A stretch of 64,000 nt of DNA, from NCBI GenBank assembly GCA_052144935.1, contig JBKQPR010000357.1, positions 25,465 through 89,464 on the forward strand, read 5' to 3'. Made by a program: the position numbers and the translations under genes. Shown here in pieces: positions 16,649 to 25,057 of the stretch (within the stretch, counting starts at the first letter, position 1; every line of letters begins with the position of its first letter). Origin of the DNA: JOPF133 sp052144935 (lineage in GTDB: Bacteria > Acidobacteriota > Terriglobia > Bryobacterales > Bryobacteraceae). Below the pieces are notes generated by a model that was not told where the DNA came from, searched no databases, and was given only the letters and a program-made list of their open reading frames with translations.

Positions 16649-17151
16649 GCCTGTGATTATATGTCGAATTGCCGGAGCGCGCGGCCGTGGGAGGAGGCTG
16701 GAATCGAGGAAGACACCGGTAGCTATCCGTTTGGTCGAGCCGGCGGACGATCTTTCGGCGCGCTTCAATCCGGGCGCGGTACTGCTAGCGCGCATGAATG
16801 TGCCGGAAGCGGTAGGCATGCTGGAAGCGGCGCCACGCCTTGCAGCGGGAATGGCGAGGCTGTGCTGGTTCAGCGTGAAATGGAGAGCTGGCGTTCCCCG
16901 TTAGCGTACAGCGCTTTTCGACGGCTCGGTTTGGACGACACCACCCAATGTAAATGGCGGCTGGTGGACGAGGCAGGCTGCTGAAGGTGCAACTGGTTTC
17001 AAAAAGAAACTCAGGTTGGCTGTTCCCCGATTCACACCCCATTCACACAGGGCGTGAAGCGCAAAAGGAAACTGGCTAGGGCAAGGAATCAAATCCCCGA
17101 TGCAGCGGTTCAATTTCCGGGTGGCCGACACTCGCCCGAAGCGCGCGAACG
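16649..17151. other. Intergenic region, no gene supported
   Basis: Short open frames occur on both strands, and one plus-strand stretch (about 16720-16900) has coding-like Ala/Arg composition. None has a credible start, ribosome site or recognisable domain. No strong hairpin or repeat was seen. Confidence 0.5.
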
Positions 17152-17613
17152 CTACTTTAAGAGGTACACGACCGTCGTCTCAGTGTCGGCCGGATCCGGC
17201 GTCGGATCTCCGTATATCTCCCACGAGTGCCCGGCGGACCCCCTCCGATTCGCCGCCATCCATTTTCTGATCGCGTCGTGCGCCTCGTTCATGCGATTGT
17301 ACGGGCCGCGGTGGACGGCGACGGCAGCGTCGCCCCCTTGCGTTTCGGTCGCGTACACCTCGCCCGCAGCTTCAAATGTGCGCGTGACCTCGACACCGAA
17401 GTCGCACAGTATCGGCGCGCCCGGCTGTGTCGGGTGGTGGTAGAGAAAAATGTTGTGGCCATCAGTCCGCAGGCCTGGCTGGCTGCGAATGAACTCCCAG
17501 ACCTTGCCCAGGGCCGCCCCCCACGCCGAGCCAACCGCGCCCGGCGCGACCTCGCGCCGCACCGCGGCCAACTTGCGGGGGTGAACAGTCTGTACGTTGA
17601 CGGCGACGGGCAT
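17152..17613 (-). CDS. GyrI-like small-molecule-binding domain protein
   Basis: 153 residues from ATG 17613; an upstream in-frame GTG is possible. A stand-alone GyrI/AraC effector-binding fold: MPVAVNVQTVHPRKLAAVR at the start, GHNIFLYHH, CDFGVEV, ATETQGGDAAVAVHRGPY and a C-terminal SWEIYGDP block ending in TTVVYLLK. Such single-domain proteins bind hydrophobic or amphipathic ligands, and some hydrolyse cyclopropanoid toxins. No DNA-binding domain is present and no partner is adjacent. Confidence 0.82.
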   Translation of the reverse strand: MPVAVNVQTVHPRKLAAVRREVAPGAVGSAWGAALGKVWEFIRSQPGLRTDGHNIFLYHHPTQPGAPILCDFGVEVTRTFEAAGEVYATETQGGDAAVAVHRGPYNRMNEAHDAIRKWMAANRRGSAGHSWEIYGDPTPDPADTETTVVYLLK

Positions 17614-17968
17614 TCCTCGATCATAAACCAAGATCGTGCGTGCCGGTTACCTCCGGCATCGAGGCTCAGGCGGCGTGCGAATTTGACGGACGATGGCCGG
17701 GGATGACCGTGTCCAGACGTCGGGGAGGCTTCGGTCGGATCACGCGCCAACAGGAAGTTGGGCGGGCAAAGTTCGCCCGCAGACCTCAACTTCCGGTTTG
17801 CCGGCTATCCGTGATCCAGCTCACTTCATCCGACATCGCCGCCTAAGGTAGCAAGCGGGAGACGATCCTATCGTTGGTCGTCTATAAGCGGAGCGCGAAT
17901 AGCCGTAAACCCATATGTACCATCGACAGTATTCCGGCGCGGATTGATTCAGACTATCCTATCTGGAA
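17614..17968. other. Intergenic region with a nested hairpin
   Basis: No gene seen. At 17753-17794 an outer stem GGAAGTTG/CAACTTCC encloses an inner stem GCGGGC/GCCCGC with loop AAAGTTC. No T-run follows on either strand, so a rho-independent terminator is unlikely; it may be a small structured element or part of a transcript leader. Confidence 0.5.
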
Positions 17969-18733
17969 ATGGGACTCCTTCGAATGCTATTTGAGATCTT
18001 CGTTGCTTACCGCAAGGCAAAGAAGAACCTGGAGGCCTGCCAGCGGGTGAGAACGCTGGACCCGATGACGCAGGCGTATCGTCAGGGCAACTATGAGCAG
18101 GCGATGGCGCTCGCCACCGATCCGTTCATGCAGGCAGAGATGTTGATCCAGCTTGGCCGCCCATCGGAAGCCGAGGAGATCCTGCGGCGGATGGCGGAGA
18201 CCGAAAAGCAGGCGAAGCCGCGCACGCTGGTGATGAGCCAGCTTGGGCACTTGCTGACGCTCCAGCAGCGGTACGGCGAGGCGATGGAGTGCTTCCAACT
18301 GGCGTTGCGCATGTGGCCGGAGCGCGGGTCCACCTGTCGAGCGATCGCGGAGTGGCATCTGCGGCGCGGCGGCAGTTCCGCGGAAGCGTTGCGCTGGGCG
18401 CGTTTGGCGGTAGAGAAAGAAAAGGCCGGCCCCGGCCTCTCCCAGGATTCCAAGGAGCTCTGCCTGGCGGAGGATTTCTCGACCCTGGCCTGGGCGGTGG
18501 CGGTTCACTCGCATGACGGCGCCGAAGTGGATCGGTTGTGCGAAGAGATAGCGTTTCCCGCGATAACGCCGCGCTGCTCGCTCTCCATGTCGAGTTTCCA
18601 GTTCGGCAAAGCTTGGGCGGCGCTGGGCAATACCACCGAAAGCGCGGCGCATTTTGAAGCCGCGATCCAGAGGGATCCGAAAGGACTCTGGGCGCGGGAA
18701 GCTGCGGCCCAGCGCCTTACGAACCCGGCATGA
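17969..18733 (+). CDS. TPR-repeat protein, membrane-proximal
   Basis: 254 residues. A short hydrophobic N-terminus (LLRMLFEIFVAY) precedes helical pairs of tetratricopeptide type: YRQGNYEQAMALA, MLIQLGRPSEAEEIL, LLTLQQRYGEAMECFQLAL and FGKAWAALGNTTESAAHFEAA. It is a scaffold for protein contacts with no catalytic features. The stop overlaps the start of the next gene (ATGA), so the two products probably work together. Confidence 0.82.
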   Translation: MGLLRMLFEIFVAYRKAKKNLEACQRVRTLDPMTQAYRQGNYEQAMALATDPFMQAEMLIQLGRPSEAEEILRRMAETEKQAKPRTLVMSQLGHLLTLQQRYGEAMECFQLALRMWPERGSTCRAIAEWHLRRGGSSAEALRWARLAVEKEKAGPGLSQDSKELCLAEDFSTLAWAVAVHSHDGAEVDRLCEEIAFPAITPRCSLSMSSFQFGKAWAALGNTTESAAHFEAAIQRDPKGLWAREAAAQRLTNPA

Positions 18734-20004
18734 CCACCGCCGCCACGGACGTGCCCTGGCAGGACCTGCAGCACGCCTTTGGCAGAGCTCACGATGTTCC
18801 GCGAGTGCTGACGGCGCTATCCCAGTCTCACGGCCGGCAATTGAGAACACAGATGGAACGGCTGTGGGAACGCGTGCTGCACCAGGGGAGCATCTATAGC
18901 GCATCGCCTCCGGCCGTGCAAGCATTGATTCCCTTGGCGGCGAAGGTAACGGGCAACGACAGGAAGCTGTATTACGAGCTTCTGGCCGAGTTTGCATCGT
19001 CAGCCCGCCATGCCATCCGCGACGGGCACGGGGGACCCTGCTGTAGTGGCGGCGATCCCGAGCATGGGCGGGCCATTCTGGCTCACATTCTGGAGGGGTG
19101 CGATCGGTTCGCGCCGGACCTGGCAAGCCGCGATCGCTCGGTCCGCCGATTGGCGGCCGAGCTCCTCTGCTGCTCAACGGATGCAGGAAGCGAAGCTGCG
19201 CAACTGGTGCGCCGCCGGTTCGAGATCGAAAGCGATCGAGACACGCGAATGGATCTCTTCGAAGCGCTGACACGCGTAAGCGACCGGATCGAAGATTGGC
19301 CCGGCGTTTTTGCGGCGGCGCTCGAACGGGAGTCCGATCCAGCGCTCCGCTTCACGGTGCGCCACGCGCAGGTTCGCCACTTCAGGAGCGCTACAGACGA
19401 TGGCGCAGTCGGCGAGTTGACTTCGCTGTTCCTGAAGGAGTGCGAGGACGGCACGAGTGCAAACATCCGCCGCTTTTTCGAGGCGCTCGAGTGGCTGGGC
19501 AAGGAGCGGGAACTGGCGGCGCTCCTCGTGACGCTGGACCGGTGCCGCGATCGGAATGTGATTCGGGTAGTAGTGGAGCGATCGCTGCGGCTTGCCTTCT
19601 GCGATGAGCGGTCGGGGTGGGGAAACAGGAACTGCAGTCTCCTGGCGGACGGCGCATCGAAGCCGGGCGGATCGGACAAACTCCCGAGCGAGGGCACCGT
19701 CCTCAGAGGTCTCCTGAAAGTTGCCCTGCTGGCGATGGCGTGGAAGGTCTTTCCCTTCCTGCTACGCCGCAGATTGCGGCGCAGCAGAGACGAGAACAAT
19801 CGGCGGCGCTACCGGATCGAATACCCGCCGGTCACGGGAAGCAAGCCGGAAACGCCCATGCTGCTGACCGCGAACCAGCAGCGGACATTAGCGGCGCTGG
19901 CGGCAAAAGCGGAGGTCTGGATGGATCAGACCAACCTATGGGCGCTCTTCGATCTGCCAGACAATGCCGCCGGCCTGCTTGCATTCCTGGCAGACCGCAC
20001 CTGA
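18730..20004 (+). CDS. HEAT-like helical repeat protein with internal membrane segment
   Basis: 424 residues of mostly paired helices (CSTDAGSEAAQLVRRRF, LFEALTRVSDRIEDWPGVFAAAL, IRRFFEALEWLGKERELAALL), which resembles a HEAT/ARM solenoid. A hydrophobic stretch GLLKVALLAMAWKVFPFLL near residue 335 is followed by a very basic RRRLRRSRDENNRRR. Translationally coupled to the upstream TPR gene. No named family is recognised; a two-protein scaffold is the best reading of context. Confidence 0.7.
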   Translation: MTTAATDVPWQDLQHAFGRAHDVPRVLTALSQSHGRQLRTQMERLWERVLHQGSIYSASPPAVQALIPLAAKVTGNDRKLYYELLAEFASSARHAIRDGHGGPCCSGGDPEHGRAILAHILEGCDRFAPDLASRDRSVRRLAAELLCCSTDAGSEAAQLVRRRFEIESDRDTRMDLFEALTRVSDRIEDWPGVFAAALERESDPALRFTVRHAQVRHFRSATDDGAVGELTSLFLKECEDGTSANIRRFFEALEWLGKERELAALLVTLDRCRDRNVIRVVVERSLRLAFCDERSGWGNRNCSLLADGASKPGGSDKLPSEGTVLRGLLKVALLAMAWKVFPFLLRRRLRRSRDENNRRRYRIEYPPVTGSKPETPMLLTANQQRTLAALAAKAEVWMDQTNLWALFDLPDNAAGLLAFLADRT

Positions 20005-20326
20005 CGCAAGCTGCGGATAGTCACGTCTGCCACAGCGAGAGCACGGGATCGACGCCGCAGCGCGCCGGGTGGGAATGGAGCAGGCTGCGAGCGACAACAT
20101 GCTCAGAGCGGACACCATGCTCAGAGCGGAGGCCACCCGTGGCATAGGTGAGCGGAGCGTCTGGCGAGATGCCGTCAGGCTCCTGAAGGGGCGGGCGGCG
20201 ACGCATCTGCCTAAACCACCCATTTGTCAAGTTGGCGGCGTGGCCCGCCGGGAGGATTGTATTAATTCGAGAATTCTGATATCTTCGCTGAACCATTAAG
20301 ATGTTCGTCCGAAATCCGGAGGGAGC
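20005..20326. other. Intergenic region with a short direct duplication
   Basis: No gene is supported. CATGCTCAGAGCGGA occurs twice, 18 bp apart (about 20098-20131). The last 70 bp before the DksA-like gene are AT-rich (AATTCGAGAATTCTGATATC) and may hold its promoter. Confidence 0.5.
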
Positions 20327-20692
20327 ATGAAGAGAAGCGTCGCAGTGCTGGAAACCCATGACGATTACCGGCGGAGGCTGCTCGAAAAGCGCCGGGAGGT
20401 GCTCAGCGGGCTGGGCACCCGGTTCGACACCCTGGCGTCGATGGGCAGCGTCGCGGAGGACGATCGTGCCCAGGTCACCCACGACGAGTTCATTTCGCTA
20501 CAGCGGAACAGTATGGATTATACGCAGCTCCGGCTGGTGAATGAAGCCCTGGACCGCATCGAGTCGGGCGATTATGGCATTTGCCTGGCCTGCGAGGAGC
20601 CGATCGCTCCCAAGCGGCTGCAAGCCGTAAGCTGGGCCCGCTATTGCGTGAAGTGCCAGGAGGAGATGAGCGCGGAAATAGCGCCCCGATAA
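20327..20692 (+). CDS. DksA/TraR-family zinc-finger protein
   Basis: 121 residues. The N-terminal two-thirds are a coiled coil (YRRRLLEKRREVLSGLG ... LVNEALDRIESGDYG). The C-terminus holds a four-cysteine zinc finger, CLACEEP and YCVKCQ. GGAGGGAGC precedes the ATG. DksA-type proteins bind the RNA polymerase secondary channel and modulate stringent and rRNA transcription. The DxxDxA tip of DksA is not evident, so a DksA-like or YocK-like role is safer. A second member is at 50548. Confidence 0.88.
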   Translation: MKRSVAVLETHDDYRRRLLEKRREVLSGLGTRFDTLASMGSVAEDDRAQVTHDEFISLQRNSMDYTQLRLVNEALDRIESGDYGICLACEEPIAPKRLQAVSWARYCVKCQEEMSAEIAPR

Positions 20693-20695
20693 TAG

Positions 20696-20730
20696 CAGAA
20701 AGCCGGGACCCGCAGGCGCGAATCCCGGCC
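20696..20730 (-). terminator. Rho-independent terminator downstream of trxA
   Basis: On the minus strand a stem (GCCGGGA / TCCCGGC, 20702-20729) is followed by TTTCTGCTATT. It lies between the convergent DksA-like and thioredoxin genes and points in the direction of trxA transcription. Confidence 0.6.
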
Positions 20731-20772
20731 AAAAATCTTGAAAACTCCGCCAAATCCTGGGAGCGGGCTGGC

Positions 20773-21105
20773 TTAGCCCACGTGCGGGTCGATCATTTTC
20801 TGCACTTCGGACTTGCCTACCGCCCCGACCCGCTGCTCCACCACCTGGCCGCCCTTGAACAGCAGCAGCGTGGGGATCCCGCGGATGTTGTAGCGCATGG
20901 CGGTGCTGCCGTTGGCATCCACATCCAGCTTGCCCACCTTCAATTTGCCGGCGTAATCGTTGGCCACCACATCGATGGTGGGCGCCATCTGCCGGCAGGG
21001 GCCGCACCACTCGGCCCAGAAATCCACCAGAACCGGCACCGCCGACCGGAGAACCTCCTGGTCGAATGCCGAATCGGTAAACGTTAACGTGTTCTGACCT
21101 GCCAT
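20773..21105 (-). CDS. trxA: Thioredoxin
   Basis: 110 residues, full thioredoxin fold with active-site WCGPC at about 33-37, the cis-proline motif RGIPTLLLFKGG, and FWAEWCGPCRQMAP as expected for TrxA. It reduces disulfides of cytoplasmic proteins through the NADPH-thioredoxin reductase system. It lacks a signal peptide. It lies 42 bp downstream of glgA on the same strand; a terminator follows. Confidence 0.95.
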   Translation of the reverse strand: MAGQNTLTFTDSAFDQEVLRSAVPVLVDFWAEWCGPCRQMAPTIDVVANDYAGKLKVGKLDVDANGSTAMRYNIRGIPTLLLFKGGQVVEQRVGAVGKSEVQKMIDPHVG

Positions 21106-21147
21106 TTCGTCTCCTAAACTATTAGAATCACGGGCGCCCGAAAGGAT

Positions 21148-22569
21148 TCACGCGCCGCCCGCCAGGCTCCGGTAAAGCGCCGAATAAGCCTTCGCCGACG
21201 CCCGCCAGGAAAAGTCCTTCTCCATTCCGCGCCGCATCATCTCCCGCCAGGCGTCCGACCGGGAGAATGCCTGGGCCGCCTCGCGCACGGCTTCCAGGAG
21301 CGCCTGTCCGGAGTACTCCCGGAACTTGAACCCGGTGCCTTCCTCGATAGTATCATCCAGGCCGCCGGTGGCGCGCACCACTGGTACGGTACCGTATCGT
21401 AAGCTATACATCTGGTTTAGGCCGCAGGGCTCGTAGCGGCTGGGCATCAGGAACATGTCCGCGCCAGCTTCGATCAGGTGGGCCAGCCGGTTGTCGAAGC
21501 CGATGCGCACGGCGATGCGCCCGGGATGCTCGGCCGCCATCCCGCTGAAGAACTCCTCGTACTCCGGATCGCCGGTCCCCAGGGCCACCAGGCAGAGTCC
21601 CTCGTCAACGATCTGGCCGGCGACTTCCGCCAGAATATCGGTGCCCTTCTGGCGGGTGAAGCGCGAAACGATGCCGATCAGGGGCCGGTCGATGGCCTCA
21701 ACGGGGAGGCCGAATTCGGCCAGAAGCTGCTCTTTCGAAACCCGCTTGCCGGAGAGATCGCCGGGCGTGTAGTTGGCCGGCAGCAGAGGGTCGATATCGG
21801 GGCTCCACTCGCTGTAATCGGCGCCGTTCAGGATGCCGGTGAGGGATCCGGCGCGGGCCCTCAGAGCCCCGTCCAGGCCGAAGCCGAATTCGGGAGTCTG
21901 GATTTCCCGCGCGTAGGTGGGGCTGACGGTGTTGAGGGCCGTGGCGAAGGCGATGCCGCCTTTGATATAGGCGACACGCCCGAAGAATTCCATGCCGTCG
22001 GGCCGGTAGACTGCCGGATCGAGAGCCACCTCCGGAAGAATGGTCTTCGGGAAAAGCCCCTGGTAGCCGAGGTTGTGGATGGTGAAGAGGGTCGGGACGC
22101 CGAGAAACGTGGGGTCGTTGGCGAAGGTGGTATGCAGGTAGGCGGGCACCAGGCCGGACTGCCAATCGTGGCAATGGAGCACGTGGGGGCGAAATAGAAA
22201 CCGCGCCACGCCGATCGCGGCGCGGGCGAAGACGGCGAAGCGGATGTGGTTATCGGGATAGTCGATGCCGGATTCCCCGTAGAAGCCCTTGCGGGCGTAC
22301 AGCGGCGGGCAGTCCACCAGAAAGAACGGAAACTCGGCGGGGGCTTGATAAATGGAAGTATCGTAGCGCGTGGCGCCCAGCAACACCGGCAGGCTATCGT
22401 AGACCCGGCGGAGGGTCTTCAGGTCCACCGAGCCGTAGCGCGGGATGACCACGGCGGCCTCATCGCCCAAACCGCGCAACGCGGCCGGCAGTGCGCCGAC
22501 CACATCGGCCAGCCCCCCCGTTTTGGCCAGAGGCGCAGCCTCCGAAGAAACCATCAGGACGCGAGCCAC
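21148..22569 (-). CDS. glgA: Glycogen synthase
   Basis: 473 residues, typical GlgA length. GTG 22569 is preferred because the protein then begins ARVLMVSSEAAPLAKTGG, the conserved GlgA start; the in-frame extension upstream is encoded by a repeat hairpin. Further GT5 motifs are KTGGLADVVGALP, SRFTRQKGTDIL and PSRYEPCGL. It elongates alpha-1,4-glucan from ADP-glucose. No other glycogen genes are adjacent; trxA follows. Confidence 0.95.
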   Translation of the reverse strand: MARVLMVSSEAAPLAKTGGLADVVGALPAALRGLGDEAAVVIPRYGSVDLKTLRRVYDSLPVLLGATRYDTSIYQAPAEFPFFLVDCPPLYARKGFYGESGIDYPDNHIRFAVFARAAIGVARFLFRPHVLHCHDWQSGLVPAYLHTTFANDPTFLGVPTLFTIHNLGYQGLFPKTILPEVALDPAVYRPDGMEFFGRVAYIKGGIAFATALNTVSPTYAREIQTPEFGFGLDGALRARAGSLTGILNGADYSEWSPDIDPLLPANYTPGDLSGKRVSKEQLLAEFGLPVEAIDRPLIGIVSRFTRQKGTDILAEVAGQIVDEGLCLVALGTGDPEYEEFFSGMAAEHPGRIAVRIGFDNRLAHLIEAGADMFLMPSRYEPCGLNQMYSLRYGTVPVVRATGGLDDTIEEGTGFKFREYSGQALLEAVREAAQAFSRSDAWREMMRRGMEKDFSWRASAKAYSALYRSLAGGA

Positions 22570-22622
22570 AAGGGGATTGTAGCAAGGCGCGGGAAAGAGG
22601 CGAGGTGGCGAGGCGGGGATGG

Positions 22623-22714
22623 GACGCGGAGGCGCGGAGGCGCGGAGCAAAACGCGGAGAATCCATTCTTGATTCTTCTCCGCGTTTTCCTCCGTGTCTC
22701 CGCGCCTCCGCGTC
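22623..22714. repeat. Long hairpin repeat of the GACGCGGAGGCGCGG type, copy 1
   Basis: A nearly continuous inverted repeat of about 92 bp. The left arm begins GACGCGGAGGCGCGGAGG, the right arm ends CTCCGCGCCTCCGCGTC, and the centre reads ATTCTTGATTC. It lies just upstream of glgA. The element is non-coding. A sister copy is at 28008-28103 and half-copies lie near 11350 and 53325. Confidence 0.88.
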
Positions 22715-22788
22715 AAAGTGCGCCCGGCCGGGGTAGTTTCCGGAGGCCACGGAGTAAGCAGGCCAACGGGGCTGCGGGCGAGCCTTCT

Positions 22789-24834
22789 CTACCGGCTCCC
22801 GGTACGCCAGATCGGATTGGTGAACGCGCCGTTGCCGGCAACATCCCAGATGGCCAGCCGCGCCCACTTCCAGCCGTTCGCCTCGGCTTCCCAGCGGAAC
22901 TGGCGCTTGGCGAACTCGCGGGTGTCCTCCAGCGGGATCGTCTGGCGGTGCGTCGCGGCGCCATCGCCCCAGACAATCTCCGCCATGCGGAGCGGAAACG
23001 TATAGTCGACCGTAGCGCTCGCAGTCACCACTTCCCCCGCGCCCTTTAACTCCACATCGGGGATCAGAATCTCGCCGGTGGTGATAAAGGAATCGCCTTT
23101 GGCGACGGCATCCAGCAACTGGCCGTAACGATCGTAAGAGGGAAGGGCGGGAAGGCGGACGTAGTTCACGTTCATGTGCCCGTACAGTTCGTGGGTGGTG
23201 TCCAGTTGAAACACGTCGACCTCGCCGATCATGCGCTTCCCGAGGCCCAGATTGTTCATATCGTCGATGGTCTTGAAGGCGCGCTCGCCCAAACGGGGCG
23301 ACGAGAGATCCGAGGGCATGGCCTTCCAGCCCGCTCCGAAATAGCGGGGATCTTTGAAGTAATCGGTGTCCCGGATGGCATCCGGAAATCCGGTGGAACC
23401 CTTGGTCCGCGGGTGGGTTTGATAGGCGTAGCCCTGCTCGCGCTGCACTATTTCCCACACCTCTTTGGCATTGCCCGCGTTGTACACGGTTCCGTACTTC
23501 GGGTCCTGGACCATGAATGGCTGGTCCGGCTGGCGGCTCATGTGCCAATACACCGGTTTCGGAAACACCACGGCCCAGTGGCCGCCCAGGAATACGTTGG
23601 CCTCTTCCGCCGGAATCAGCAGAAAGTCCTGGCCGGATTGGGCGGCGCAGGCGCGAAAGTAATCCCGCAGCTCTTCGAGGCGGATCTGCCCCTTGTCGGC
23701 GGGGTGCCCGTCGCCATGAAAGTCCATGATCATGGCCGCCTCCAGGCCGATCGCCTGCATGGCGGACTTGAACGGCGGTTGCCAATCGAATCCGCGCTCG
23801 CGCGCCTGTATGGTGTAGGCCTCGTGCCAGTGCGGCTCGAAGGTGACGTAGCCGGGCAACTTCGGGAAGCGGTCGCCGTGGGTGTACCGCAGCACGCCTT
23901 CGAGCGCCGGCCGCGCGTCCCGGTCGCCGACCAGCAGGAACATGCGCATCTGCTGCTCGGTCCCCGGAGGAGCATTCATCCAGGGATAGTAGGGCGAATC
24001 GTCGTCGTGGAGTTGGCGGATCCCCAGCGACACCGTGCCGCGCCAGGCGGTGTACCAGACGTAGCCCATGTTAGTGGTGTAATCGCGCGCGAACAGATAC
24101 TGGTGAGGGGCCGGAAATACCGCCACCGACCCCGCGCCCATCCGCGCCGCCACCGTCCGGTAACGAACGGTCAGGGGGTGCCGTTCCGACCCATAAACGG
24201 GAGTGATGGTCTGGAACTTTCCCTCGGTATCGAAGTAACTCACGCGGGAGCTCATGTTGCCCCCGGCGGTCTCATCCGCCCGGGATGTCATCCGCAGGCC
24301 GGCGTCGTAAAAGTAAGCCACGTCCGGTTCGCCGGTCGTCATGGCGGCTTGCTGCTCGATGAGGCGGCTGCCCGGATAGAAGATGTAGCGCAGGCTGCCT
24401 TCGAAGATCCCCATGCGCATCCCGTCGAACCAGACTTCGACACGATCGCCGATGGAGCGGGCGCGCGCGGCCTTGGGATGAAACTCCGCTATGAACGCCC
24501 GCGTACCCTCGGGTGCGCCGGGGGGAAAATCGAAGAACGCGTCCCATCCGCCGCGCCGTTTGCCCGTTTCGCAGCGGTAGAAGGGCTGGGCGCGCTCGAT
24601 GACCTTGCGGCCTTCCACGGAAATGGCCGAAAGCAGGGGCTGTTTCGGGTCCAGGGAAAAGACGGCCTCCCACGCCCGGGCAGTTTCATCTTTCCAGTGT
24701 ACGGTCAGCGCGGCCGGAGTCGAATCCACGGCGATCGGCCCGGGCTTCACTCCGGAAACGTCCAGCGACAGGGTCTGGCCGAACGAGATCGCCACGACGA
24801 AGGAGGCCAGCAGAGACAGATTTCGCAGCATCAT
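22789..24834 (-). CDS. Secreted PHP-like metallohydrolase-related protein, function unknown
   Basis: 681 residues. Sec signal LRNLSLLASFVVAISFGQT. The N-terminal ~280 residues are beta-rich (sugar-binding-like). The second half contains clustered potential metal ligands: FEPHWHEAY (about 350), DFHGDGHP (about 385), PAEEAN (about 425), then TTHELYGHMNV and a PHP-like segment LLDAVAKGDSFITTGE. The order recalls the polymerase/histidinol-phosphatase (PHP) fold. Similar large secreted proteins occur in Acidobacteriota without an assigned reaction; a phosphodiesterase or polysaccharide-related role would be guesswork. Confidence 0.7.
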   Translation of the reverse strand: MMLRNLSLLASFVVAISFGQTLSLDVSGVKPGPIAVDSTPAALTVHWKDETARAWEAVFSLDPKQPLLSAISVEGRKVIERAQPFYRCETGKRRGGWDAFFDFPPGAPEGTRAFIAEFHPKAARARSIGDRVEVWFDGMRMGIFEGSLRYIFYPGSRLIEQQAAMTTGEPDVAYFYDAGLRMTSRADETAGGNMSSRVSYFDTEGKFQTITPVYGSERHPLTVRYRTVAARMGAGSVAVFPAPHQYLFARDYTTNMGYVWYTAWRGTVSLGIRQLHDDDSPYYPWMNAPPGTEQQMRMFLLVGDRDARPALEGVLRYTHGDRFPKLPGYVTFEPHWHEAYTIQARERGFDWQPPFKSAMQAIGLEAAMIMDFHGDGHPADKGQIRLEELRDYFRACAAQSGQDFLLIPAEEANVFLGGHWAVVFPKPVYWHMSRQPDQPFMVQDPKYGTVYNAGNAKEVWEIVQREQGYAYQTHPRTKGSTGFPDAIRDTDYFKDPRYFGAGWKAMPSDLSSPRLGERAFKTIDDMNNLGLGKRMIGEVDVFQLDTTHELYGHMNVNYVRLPALPSYDRYGQLLDAVAKGDSFITTGEILIPDVELKGAGEVVTASATVDYTFPLRMAEIVWGDGAATHRQTIPLEDTREFAKRQFRWEAEANGWKWARLAIWDVAGNGAFTNPIWRTGSR

Positions 24835-24925
24835 GATGATGTCCGCTTCAATTTTATGCCCCTTTGGATGGGCGCGCGCGGGTCAAGCAACCGCTCCCTC
24901 ACGGTCGCGGCTCCGATGCTCGCCG

Positions 24926-25008
24926 GGTTGACAGACGAAAGCGTCTGTCCCACCATGCTGCCGAAGCACTTGCAGGGCGCGTGGGACAGGCGCTTTCGCC
25001 TGTCAACC
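24926..25008. repeat. Composite palindromic element (REP/MITE-like), copy 1
   Basis: An 83-bp element with terminal arms GGTTGACAG / CTGTCAACC. Inside each end is a small palindrome: GACAGACGAAAGCGTCTGTC at 24930-24949 and GACAGGCGCTTTCGCCTGTC at 24984-25003. It sits between the PHP-like gene and the orphan permease gene. The same architecture occurs at 29563-29656. Confidence 0.85.
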
Positions 25009-25057
25009 GATTCCTTCACAGCTTCTCACGGTCGCGGCTCTGAAGGAGCGGTTGGTA

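Noticed and set aside
22570..22716. N-terminal extension of glycogen synthase
   Set aside because: The extra residues are encoded by the long hairpin repeat; GlgA proper begins at GTG 22569.
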